Part shown: piece after piece, positions 20,062-29,934 of the stretch
How positions within the stretch are numbered: the first letter of the stretch is position 1
Layout: each line of letters starts with the position of its first letter
Assembly (NCBI GenBank): GCA_023212725.1
Contig: JALBYF010000014.1
Span: forward strand, 62,001-126,000
Reading direction: 5' to 3'
DNA length: 64,000 bases
Source: Tranzscheliella williamsii
Lineage: Eukaryota > Basidiomycota > Ustilaginomycetes > Ustilaginales > Ustilaginaceae
Notes under the pieces: model-generated
What the model was told of the DNA's origin: nothing
Seen by the model: only the letters and a program-made list of their open reading frames with translations
Database searches by the model: none
Translations under genes and position numbers: made by a program

Positions 20062-22832
20062 ACCTCGTCTGCACACGTAGTGCCGCGGATTAGCGCAACG
20101 ACAGAAATCTGAAAGAGGAACCAGCAGGTGCGATCGGGTATAGCAACAGAGAGGGAGGCGTACGAAGCAATCCGAAGAAACCCTGCTCGGATGAACAAAA
20201 GATTGACAGCTTCGTCAAGCGGTTGAGTGCACCGCTTATCGCTCTATTGCTTTCGCGTGCTGTGTGGGCGATGATGTGGCACACTTGCTAGGATGGAATG
20301 AAAGGGTACTTGCTCAGACGCAGGATAGAAAGTTGGAACATGCGGCACGGCACCTGCTCCGATCGGTTCGTACAGCCACAGATGAAGCCAGACGAAGACC
20401 CTGGGTTGGCGAGACTGTGATCGACGCACAGCTGAAGCCGAGCGGAGGATCTGGAAAGCCGAAAAGCTGACGGACTAAAGGCCGATGTAACAAAAGATGT
20501 AGACAGTTTCCGGCGGATCAGGCTGGGTGATGTCCACAAGCTTTCTTGAGATAACGATAGCGGCGCGCTTGTCGAGTGGGGGGTGGGCGATGACACAGCA
20601 CGGGGGAGGGTAGAAGAGGGGGGACGGAGAGAAGGCGACGAACGATGCAAGATAAGGTGGTCAAAGATAAGGGAGGGACGAACGAAAATGAAGGGGCAGA
20701 GCTTCAAAAAACGGAATGCGCAGCAAGAGACAGCAGACTGAAAGGGAAAGGAGAGCCTAGCTAGACTAGACTTGCTGCAGCGCCTAAAGCATCGTGAATG
20801 TTCAGCGGAGAAGCGAGCCCTCTATCGTATAGTCAGTAGTCCATGCCGACTCAGCCAGAAGGCCACTGTCGAGCCCCACCACGCCCCCAAGCAGTTCTTA
20901 GCTGATAACAACCGAAAAGAGCGTCGGCTTAAGACGGACCATTTTCTTTCGTCGTCACGGTGATTATAAAAGATAAAATTGCAGCTCACCCGCAACTCCG
21001 CCTGCCTTCTCAATACCAAAAGCATCTTCCCACGCAAGCTGGGTAGCAGCGGCGGACGGAGCCGAAGATCCGGCAGAGTAAAGATTTTACCTACTGCGTT
21101 TCGGCTTTGGCCGTGTTGAGGTGCGGGTGCTCAGCTACGATCAGCCGCTGTCTAGATCAGAGCGGCCCCCTCCACGATGGGCCCTTTACAGGCCGGTAAT
21201 CACAATCACCATAGATTCTAATGAGTTGACCCCACCAACCGTTGCTAGGGTCTGTTTCGTGGAAAGCCCCCTAGTGGTCAAACTGGCTGCTTTACTTGAC
21301 GCTTGAAGGTGTGGGTCCCTCTGCAATGTTCTTGCAAGCTTGGAGTGCACCTTCAAGTCCAGTTAGAGGCTCGCGATGGCCTTCAGCATTGATTTGACGG
21401 CATCGCTGATCGCATGACGCAGTGCTCGCCAAATAAACAAATTGGTTGCCCAAATCTGCCTAATCTGATTGGTGTGGCATTGCACGCTGAAGAAGGAGCG
21501 GCCACACAGCCAATTGTCGTGGACGAGAATGTCATCATATAATACGGTCTGTAACCGTCACCCGAAATTTCTCGGATCAGTCGGCCAAGGCTCTATTGGC
21601 TGGCAAGTAAGCCGGCTCATCTCAAAGATCGTTGTACGTATCAACCGCCACCCTGCCCAAACTTCCTCTAGCCATCTGTTTGTGTCGCAGCAGAACCCGG
21701 GACCGTATGTATATACTATACGCTATGCTGTAGCAGAGCTGCCCATGCCGACGACACCGTCTACACTATGTCACATGCTTTGACACCGGTAGCGAGCCCA
21801 GCGGCACGATCCTCTGGCGACTCTTGGTACTGAGAATGTATCGCGGCGGGGGGTACGTCCACCGTGTGATCCCAGTCAAGCGTCAGCGTAAGATAGCTCT
21901 ACGCGTGATCTTGGCGAGGCGCTGATTGGAATTTCTGAAGGCGCGGGTTGCCGCGAACCGAGCCAATCAGCGCGCTGCGATTATTTCAGACATGGCCTGT
22001 GGCGCAGAGTCTGCCCTCGGGTTTTCTTCCCCCGTCCTTTATCAAATCAGACTCTCGTGTAATCGGCAGTCTAAGATCGATCCGCTACTGGCATGTTGGC
22101 AGCGCGAAGGCCTAAGAGCAATAGGCGAAGAACAACCATTCCGACAGTCATGGCTCAGGCAGCCGGATGCCGTCTCTGGCCACTTTTGTTTGAGCGCAGT
22201 TCTCATCGGAAGTCTTCGTCACCCGTCACTGTGATCAGCGATCGGATCTTGCGCCGAGTCTCGAGCCACACTCACCATAATCTGTGGGATATTGTCCGCC
22301 TTTTCTGTCTGTCTTTTTCCCCATTCGCGAATTTTGGAACTTACAAATCAGCAGCCGAGTAAGACTATGCCCGCAATTAAGTAGCGACGGGTCACGTGGT
22401 CTGACAGCCCATGCCGACAAGGCAGTATAGACTCAAGGTAGATCAAGCGTGTCTGTTTTGCAAATAGCCGGCACTGATGCCCGCCATCGCTGAGTGGACT
22501 CTGCTAGCGGTCAACACTGTAGCGACTGCGGCTACCCACGCTTCGCAGCGGGGAGATGTTCGCAGCTGCTGGGGGAAGGCAAGGTAAAAACTGTGTCTGC
22601 AAATCTGATTCGGGATTACGAGCGATGACTAGAAAGTACATAGGATGACATACGAGGAGTGGGTATGGTCGCGGAGGCGGGTGGAAAAAGATCAGTGGAT
22701 ATGCGTCTGGCCGATCGGAAACGGTTGGTCGGAAGCGGGGCGATGTAACGTGGATATTCATGTTGTGCGGTGGCTTGCTTGCAAACACAGCGGGGCCGCC
22801 GTTGGTTTGTAGGGTTGGACAAGGCTAGGATG
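20062..22832. other. Long intergenic region upstream of urbs1
   Basis: Nearly 2.8 kb without a supported gene. The part nearest urbs1 (20062-20760) is pyrimidine-rich on the minus strand, as in a long fungal promoter and leader. Open frames up to 139 codons (for example 20288-20707, minus) look like by-products of that composition. The distal part, 21000-22500, has no domain, repeat, tRNA or snRNA that I can recognise. It could hold a non-coding transcript. Confidence 0.5.
20550..20977 (-). promoter_or_regulatory. Cluster of GATA-factor motifs upstream of urbs1
   Basis: GATAAG occurs at 20651-20656 and 20666-20671 (15 bp apart, same orientation), GATAAC at 20550-20555 and 20904-20909, and GATAAA at 20972-20977. 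A reverse-strand copy lies at 20235-20240. The family binds GATA cores, so autoregulation or crosstalk with other GATA factors is possible. The motif is short and will also occur by chance. Confidence 0.35.
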
Positions 22833-23132
22833 CTAGTTGTCCTCGCCCACGCGCACAACCTTGGACTCGTCGCCAGGGATGGAGACGGTGCCGACCTGGA
22901 AAATGCCAGTTTGGTCGGAAGGCGGCGCCGAGGCGCTCGATGTGCTGACGTGGCTAACCGTGCCAGGAAGAACAACCGACTCTGATGCCTTGGGTAGCAT
23001 GGCTACTCTACCGCCCTTGACAACGTTGCGCGGCGCATTGTTGGCGTATGACATGGTGGACGACGAGGGCGCAGGAGGGGCTCTGATAGCGGACCGCGAG
23101 GAAAACATTCGTCTGGCAATGGGTGCAATCAT
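22833..23132 (-). CDS. Small putative mitochondrial protein, unknown function
   Basis: Single exon, 99 aa, ATG at 23132 and TAG at 22833. I do not recognise the family. The first 30 residues (MIAPIARRMFSSRSAIRAPP...) contain Arg, Ser and Ala and no acids, as in a mitochondrial targeting sequence. The rest is Ser/Val/Pro-rich with short beta-prone stretches such as KGGRVAMLPKASESVVLPG and FQVGTVSIPG, and ends in an acidic tail. No Cys pairs or membrane segment are present. The sense frame has a more protein-like composition than the overlapping plus-strand frame, which I treat as a shadow. It lies alone in a gene-poor stretch between urbs1 and PYC1. Coding status is probable, not certain. Confidence 0.55.
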   Translation of the reverse strand: MIAPIARRMFSSRSAIRAPPAPSSSTMSYANNAPRNVVKGGRVAMLPKASESVVLPGTVSHVSTSSASAPPSDQTGIFQVGTVSIPGDESKVVRVGEDN

Positions 23133-24259
23133 GGTGCCAAGAAACCTGCTTATGCGCTGCGAACTGGTAACGTGCTTCTGATACGGATAATATTGAGCTA
23201 GTCACTTAGCAGGAGATTACACAGGTACGGGAGTTACGCTGCTGCTGTAGGGTTCCTGCTACGTCGGTCCTTATATGAGGCGAGGGGCACTGGGATCAAG
23301 GGCACTGGACAACGTTCGCTCCAGCTCTGTAAGAGCTGTCAGACAGAGCGCACAGGTGCAGGCACTCACCTAACTGCTCCGCGCACTGACTGATGAGATG
23401 CCATAAAGTACAACAAATGGTCGAGCACAGGCCAGGTTGGGGTCAGTGCGACAGCGTTGAGCGCGGTATCAGCTGAGAAAAATACAGATTACTGTAGTCT
23501 CAACGCCACGGAATGTGTTGGGCCCTGCTGAAGTCAGCGTGTCTTGAATCAATCACTGGTTTAGCGCGCAGGCGTCTGCGCAGACTGTCGGCAGATGCAG
23601 TCAGTGCTCAAGTAGGCCGGGATATCCACAGCCCTCTGGCCCAAAAGGGAACAAAGAAGGGCGCTAGAGTTAAGAAGCCCGTCCCAGCTTACTCTTGCTC
23701 CATACTCGCTGCAACTGCAAGCAAGGACGACGAGTTTTTGGTTGATGGCTTGGAGATCCTTGTCTGACACTCGCTCAGTTCCCCGGTGCCGGGCCATAGC
23801 TTGCCGCTTTGCGCATATCGAGTCATCTTTGCACAATGGCAGATGTTGGGCTGCCTTGATGCGGCCAGCCGTTGCACTTTTTCGCCTGGAAATAGGCATG
23901 CTGCCGCTTGCATCTTGCTCCAAATAGCAGGCTCAGTCGCTCTGCCTGCGCCTAGACACGCGCTGCTCTACCCCAACTTTTAGTTTTGATAAGAACCTCG
24001 GGCAGCGCGCGTTTCGCCGCGGGCGATCTTTATCAGTAATTGGATCGTATCTCGCCGCATAGGCTATGTACTTTATCGAGCGCATACCAGCTTTGCCGCA
24101 ATTTTCACACATGCAGGTCCTCTGTAGGGACAACAAGCGCCAATATGTTAACATCACCGACGTTCTCTGGGGCTGTGAATCTACTATCGCGCGAGCTACT
24201 TTATATGAGTTGGGTGTAAGCCGATCATCGTTGTCAATCATTGATGAGTAGCGCTTGGA
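23133..24259. other. Intergenic region, PYC1 3' flank and promoter of the small ORF
   Basis: This includes the upstream region of the 99-residue protein and the 3' flank of pyruvate carboxylase. Small frames at 23513-23923 on both strands overlap one another and show no domain. I see nothing else. Confidence 0.5.
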
Positions 24260-27200
24260 TTACTGTGCGATCTCGCAAAGTAGGTCACCCTGCGAGACCG
24301 AGTCACTCTGGTCGACGGTAATCCTCTTGATATGTCCACCCACAGGAGCAGACACAACTGTCTCCATCTTCATGGCGCTCATGATGAAGAGAGGATCTCC
24401 GGCCTTGACAGACTGACCTTCCTTGACACGGATCTCGACAACGACACCAGCGAGCGGTGAGCCGACGCTGCCGGGCTCCGAGCTGGACTTCTCTCGGGTG
24501 ACACTCTCGACAGCAGCGCTCCGGTCCTCGATCGTGAGCGCTCGAGGTTCGGCATTGAGCTCGAAGAAGACCTCTCGTGTGCCACTGTTAGTGTTAAGAG
24601 CACCGACGGCGAGCATCTTGACAATGAGCAGCTTTCCTCGGTCGATATAGGCGTGCAACTCCTCTCCTGGGTGTGCCTTGCAGAGGAAGTAGCGTGTCGG
24701 CAGGTTGCTGAGATCGCCGTACTGGTCCAAAAACGCCTGGAACTCCTCAAAGACCTTGGGGTACATGACATAGCTGATGGCGTCAGTGGCGCTCATAGAC
24801 CGTCCATATTTGGCAGTGAGATCTTTCCTGACCTGGGCAAAGTCGACCGGCTCCATGCTGGCTCCCGGTCGGCCGTCGACGCGCTTCTTGTCTCGGATGA
24901 TCTTGGCGCGCAATTCCTCAGGGAATCCGCCTGGAGGTGTTCCGAGATAGCCCTGGAAGTACTCGATCACAGAGCTGGGGAAGTCGAGCTTGTCGGCTCG
25001 CTCCTCGACGTCCTTGGCAGACAGCTTGTTGGCCACCATGAACTGGGCAAAGTCACCGACCACCTTTGAAGACGGAGTGACCTTGACAATATCACCACAG
25101 AGCTTGTTCGCTTGAATGTAGGCGCTCTTGATTTCCTTCCACTGAGTGCCAAGGCCAAGCTGCTGGGACTGGAACATGAGGTTAGTGTACTGTCCACCAG
25201 GCATTTCGTGGTCAAAGACAGACGAATCGGATGCTTTGACGTTAGCTTCAAAGCACTGGTAGAGCTGCCGCACCTGGGTCCAGTAGAGGTTGAGGTTCTG
25301 GATGTCCTCGTGCCGAATACCAGCGCCCAATCCAGTCTGCTCGAGGGCACTGACAAGAGCGCCCATTGAAGGCTGCGAAGTGAGACCGCTCATGCTGTCG
25401 ATGGCGACATCGACGACATCGGCACCGGCCTCGGCGCAGGCGAGCATGCTCGACAAGGCGATACCGGCGGTGTCGTGCGAGTGGACGTGAATGGGCAGGT
25501 CAGGGTATCGCTTCCTGATGGAGCCGATAAGCAGCTTAGCGGCGGCAGGCTTGAGCAAGCCAGCCATGTCCTTGATACCGAGAATGTGGATACCAGTCTT
25601 GACTAGCTCATCAGTGAGATCGAGATAGTACTCGAGCGTGTATTTGGGGTGCTTGCTGGGGTTGGCAACGTCACCTGTGTAGCAGATAGTACCTTCGGCA
25701 ACACCACCAGCTTTCTTAGCAGCGTCGATGCCGAGCTTCAGCGAGTCCAATGAGTTAAGCGAGTCGAACACACGGAAAATGTCCAGACCACACTCGACAG
25801 CCTTCTTCGAAAACTCGTAGATGGCGTTGTCGGGATAGGCGGTGTATCCGACCGCGTTGGCACCACGAACGAGAGCCTGGAGTGGGATGTTGGGCACGAG
25901 CTTTCGAATCTTTCGCAGTCGCTCCCAAGGGTCCTCGTACAGGAAACGCATAGCAACATCGAATGTAGCACCACCCCAGCATTCGAGTGAAAAGGCGTTT
26001 TTGAGAGCGTAACTGGTCTCCTTGGCAATATTGACCATGTCAATGGTCCGCAAACGAGTTGCGAAGAGACTCTGGTGAGCGTCTCGCCAAGTAGTGTCCA
26101 TGATGAGGGTACCCTTGTATGCCCGGACAGCCTTGGCGAAGGCCTCGGGGCCCTCGTTAACAATGATGTTCCTCCAACCCTCGGTGCAAGGCTTGGTCAC
26201 GTCAAGGGTCTTGGAAGGGTCCTTAGGATCGGTAAAGGTCGGAATCTGGATCTCTTCCTTGAGACCAGGCTCTCCTACCTGGCCTGCGATGGAGCTGCCG
26301 TTGACAGCGACGTCTCCCAAGTAGGCAAGCAGCTTTTGCGCACGGTTCTTGGTCTGAACGAGGTTGAAGAGCTCAGGCGTGTCATCGATCATGGTAGTCC
26401 ATGTGCTAGCGGTAGAGAAGGCCTCGTGGGTCAGCAAGCGGAAGAGGAAGGGGATGTTCGTCTTGACACCTCGAATTCGGAACTCGACCAAGGATCGCAG
26501 CATCTTTCTCCTAGCCACTTCGTACGTAGCTCCGCGGCAGGTGACCTTGACCAGGAGGGAGTCGTAATGCGGGGTGATCTGGGCACCTGCAAAGCCGGAA
26601 CCGGCATCGAGGCGAACGCCGTTGCCGCCAGCAGATCGGTATACCTCGATGCGACCAGTGTCGGGCTGGAAGTTGGCAGCCGGGTCTTCGGTGGTGATCC
26701 GGCACTGAATGGCGGAGCCCCGTTTTTGGATGGTTTCCTGACTCAGTCCAAGGTCAAAGAGGGTAGCGCCAGCGGCGATCTGGATCTGCGCTCCGACAAT
26801 GTCGATACCGGTGATCTCTTCAGTGATGGTATGCTCTACCTGCAGACGGGGGTTGATCTCGATAAAGTAATACCTGTTCTGCTGGTCCACCAAAAATTCG
26901 GCGGTACCGGCATTTCGGTAACCAGCAGTGTTGGCAAGACGGACGGCATCCTTAAGAATGCCCTGTCGCACGTCGTCGCGAAGGTTGGAAGCGGGGGCCA
27001 CCTCCACGACCTTCTGGTGTCGTCGCTGGACGGAGCAGTCTCGCTCGAAGAGGTGAACTACGTTGCCTTCACCATCGGCCAAAAGCTGCACCTCGATATG
27101 TCGAGGCCTATCGAGGAAGCGTTCGATGAAGACGGTGGGATCGCCGAAAGCAGACTTGGCTTCGGATACGGCGCGCTCGAACGACTCTTTGAATTCGTCC

Positions 27201-27886
27201 ATCTTTCGAACGACACGCATACCTCGTCCGCCACCCCCCATGGCGGCTTTGATGATGACGGGGAAGCCGACCTCCTCGACAAAAGGCTTGGCTGCCTCAT
27301 AGCTGGCGATGGGACCGGGTGTGCCAGGGACGATAGGTACGTTGGCCTCGCGGGCGAGATCTCGCGCCTTGGTCTTATCACCGAGACCGTCAATGGTTTC
27401 AGGACGAGGGCCGATGAAGGCAATGCCGGCCTCTTCCACCTTTTTCGCAAAGAGAGGGTTTTCCGACAGGAAGCCATAGCCAGGATGGATCATGTCGACC
27501 TTGTGTTCCAATGCAACCCGGATAATATCGTCAATGGCCAGGTAGGCCGAGACGGGGCTGAGACCGGCACCAACTTGGTAAGCCTCATCCGCCTTGTATC
27601 GATGAGCACTCATTCGATCTTCGTAGCTGTAGATTGCTACCGTGGTCATAGCCAGCTCGTGTGCCGTTCGAAAGATTCGGATGGCGATCTCGCCTCGATT
27701 GGCAACCATGAGCTTCCTGAGAGGGGCGGTCCCTTCGTTGGACATGCTGTTCCTAATTCGCTGGATAGTGGGGAAGAGGTGGCCGGTCCTCTCGCCTGGT
27801 GTACCAGGATGGCTCTCAAAGGTGTCAACAAAGGAGCTCTGAGGAGCGCCCTTGGGGGCCTGAGCGGTTTCTGGTTCAGTGGGCAT
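24260..27886 (-). CDS. PYC1: Pyruvate carboxylase
   Basis: Single exon, 1208 aa, ATG at 27886. The domain order is complete: biotin carboxylase (about residues 55-510, with MVANRGEIAIRIFRTA, HPGYGFLSEN, the Gly-rich ATP-grasp loop KAAMGGGGRGMR and EINPRLQVEHT), then the carboxyltransferase (about 590-860, with MDTTWRDAHQSLFATR and HVHSHDTAG, which supply the metal and pyruvate site), then a linker and the biotin carrier domain ending with the biotinylation motif SAMKMET (K1173). It converts pyruvate, bicarbonate and ATP to oxaloacetate, refilling the TCA cycle and feeding gluconeogenesis. Fungal forms are usually cytosolic and this one has no obvious presequence. The length matches the family. 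The 607-codon open frame on the other strand is a shadow. Confidence 0.98.
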   Translation of the reverse strand: MPTEPETAQAPKGAPQSSFVDTFESHPGTPGERTGHLFPTIQRIRNSMSNEGTAPLRKLMVANRGEIAIRIFRTAHELAMTTVAIYSYEDRMSAHRYKADEAYQVGAGLSPVSAYLAIDDIIRVALEHKVDMIHPGYGFLSENPLFAKKVEEAGIAFIGPRPETIDGLGDKTKARDLAREANVPIVPGTPGPIASYEAAKPFVEEVGFPVIIKAAMGGGGRGMRVVRKMDEFKESFERAVSEAKSAFGDPTVFIERFLDRPRHIEVQLLADGEGNVVHLFERDCSVQRRHQKVVEVAPASNLRDDVRQGILKDAVRLANTAGYRNAGTAEFLVDQQNRYYFIEINPRLQVEHTITEEITGIDIVGAQIQIAAGATLFDLGLSQETIQKRGSAIQCRITTEDPAANFQPDTGRIEVYRSAGGNGVRLDAGSGFAGAQITPHYDSLLVKVTCRGATYEVARRKMLRSLVEFRIRGVKTNIPFLFRLLTHEAFSTASTWTTMIDDTPELFNLVQTKNRAQKLLAYLGDVAVNGSSIAGQVGEPGLKEEIQIPTFTDPKDPSKTLDVTKPCTEGWRNIIVNEGPEAFAKAVRAYKGTLIMDTTWRDAHQSLFATRLRTIDMVNIAKETSYALKNAFSLECWGGATFDVAMRFLYEDPWERLRKIRKLVPNIPLQALVRGANAVGYTAYPDNAIYEFSKKAVECGLDIFRVFDSLNSLDSLKLGIDAAKKAGGVAEGTICYTGDVANPSKHPKYTLEYYLDLTDELVKTGIHILGIKDMAGLLKPAAAKLLIGSIRKRYPDLPIHVHSHDTAGIALSSMLACAEAGADVVDVAIDSMSGLTSQPSMGALVSALEQTGLGAGIRHEDIQNLNLYWTQVRQLYQCFEANVKASDSSVFDHEMPGGQYTNLMFQSQQLGLGTQWKEIKSAYIQANKLCGDIVKVTPSSKVVGDFAQFMVANKLSAKDVEERADKLDFPSSVIEYFQGYLGTPPGGFPEELRAKIIRDKKRVDGRPGASMEPVDFAQVRKDLTAKYGRSMSATDAISYVMYPKVFEEFQAFLDQYGDLSNLPTRYFLCKAHPGEELHAYIDRGKLLIVKMLAVGALNTNSGTREVFFELNAEPRALTIEDRSAAVESVTREKSSSEPGSVGSPLAGVVVEIRVKEGQSVKAGDPLFIMSAMKMETVVSAPVGGHIKRITVDQSDSVSQGDLLCEIAQ

Positions 27887-29934
27887 TCTGGCGAATGATC
27901 CAGCAGCGATCCGGTGCTGTTCCAGTCGGGAAGCGGGGGTCGATAGTAAGAAAGAAGCGAAAGCACAGATCGCTAATCGCTAACCTGTTCTTGCCACAAA
28001 CGGGCGTAGCGATGGAGCGCGTCGAGTTGTATGTGGCGGCAAGAGCGGAAGGCAATGACAAGCTCTGGTGTCAGTTCGTCGAGCGCCTAGGTGGACAGAA
28101 TCCTTCTTATCGACGTGATGGCGATGCAGAAGGAGTCACAAACCAATGCAGAGCGAGGCGACGGGCTGGCGAAAAGTGGAAGAGGGGTGGGTGTGGAATT
28201 GTGGTTGCAGGGACGCGTGTGGATGGAGAAATTTGTGAGGTGCTGGTGCTGATGATGTAGTTGATTGCTGATTGATGATAGATAAGGGAGAGAAGATGCG
28301 GCCGCCGAGAGGAAAGAGCCACGGCAGCCACTAACTCAAGCGCAGTCATGGCAAGCCCGTCACCCCCGCTGTGCTCTCCTCTGCTGCAGACTCACACTGA
28401 TGACCAACTGAGATCCTCCTGCTGCATGAAGCAGTTGTCCCTAGCTTTCCACCTGCGCAAAAGCCATCTCCTCTCGTGCGTCCTCCAATATGGACCGGAA
28501 CAGCCGAAAATCCATGCAGTTTCACGCTCTTGGAATATTACGTGGATATCGCGATCGGTTGATCTCCGCGCCCTGGTCTGTGCTCTCTCGCTTGTCCCTT
28601 CTGGCCCAACAAGCCCCGCAGCCGCCGTGTGCAAAGTGCGCTGCACATAGATCCCCACCGTTCACCTCGCCCTTATCACGCATCGGGCATGCTCCCGTAT
28701 CCGGTTTGGCTTGCAGTCCATCTGCCTGTGGCTGTCTGAAAGGCGTCTGATTGCGGATGACTGTCTACGTGCAGGATTGCGCTTGCAACAGCTGGTCCGG
28801 CTATCAGCAGGCATAGATTGTGTGTGGCTACTGGTCATGCGGGTAGAGGTGAGTCCCTTGTCGATATGGGCGTGAATGGGGATATCGATCCTGTTTGCTG
28901 CAACATGCATACATCGTGCATGCATTTGTAGCTGCTGCCGCCAAGAGCTACTTCGTACGTCCTCCAAGCTCCGAGCCGCTTGCACCGATGTACACATCAT
29001 GAGAAGGCCGATGTGTCTACGTGTCGGTTTTCCACCTCAAGACAACTGCTCACACTGCTGTATTGCGATACATACAGGAAGTACGCAGCTGAAAAGCTCC
29101 TTCTTCGTGGGTTCAGCACAGGCGCCCGGGGCAGCGTGGATCTTCCAAGTTCTTCTATTGTTTCAAACACCGGCAGCACTCGTAGCTCGACCTCTCGTGC
29201 GTAAAATGGAAGCGCGCTGCTAGGCGCGTCAGATCGCCTGATACAAAATCTTCCTTGAGCCGATCTGAAAAAGATCGGTGCCATGAAGTGCAAGATGTTT
29301 CTCGCAGAGCAACACCTCTCGGACGGAACACCATCCCTTTGAATTTTTCGAAAGAGTTGGCTGTTCACGGCTGCTTAAGACTCGACACATCATGCTCATT
29401 CTTTTGCGATGCTGCTGATCGAGCCTCGAGCATCGCCCCGTACGTTGAGCATGCTTCACACCCGTCGTCGGCGAAGCATGAACACACTAGCATCTGGAAC
29501 GTCCTAGCTACTTGAACCTTCCGCTCCCATGCTAGCTTCTAGAGTCCTCTCCTCAGTATAGCATGTATTGAATCGCCGCAACTTATCACCACAATACCCA
29601 GACGGCATACAGGCATTGTCGTCTTGTCAGCATCTTTCGCCCCCAGGAATCTTTTGGCCTGGTTCCCGATCGTCCTTCCTGGTCGCGACAGAGTCTTTTC
29701 TATTATCTCAACATTGACCTATAACGTACTCCAGCAGTCATCCTGACGCAGAAAGAGGACATAGTACCTTTGACACGACCTACTCATCGACTAGCTATGC
29801 CTAGTTTTCGCTAAAAGTCGGTCATCGAGTTCGTTTCAGGCAGGCATCCTGCCGTGGTTCCCTGTTGTCGTGTCGGAGCTCAATCAGCTAGCTATCGAAG
29901 CCTCGATTTGTCGGCTTCAGCGCTGTGATTCGGC
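27887..29934. other. Divergent intergenic region between PYC1 and the Cys/His-rich protein gene
   Basis: About 2 kb containing the promoters of two divergent genes. The minus strand next to PYC1 is pyrimidine-rich, as in a leader. Open frames on both strands (up to 153 codons near 27799-28260) have no domain and overlap each other. I recognise no tRNA or other RNA gene. Confidence 0.5.

Noticed and set aside
26075..27898. 607-codon open frame antisense to pyruvate carboxylase
   Set aside because: Shadow frame; no domain, and the sense strand is fully conserved PYC.
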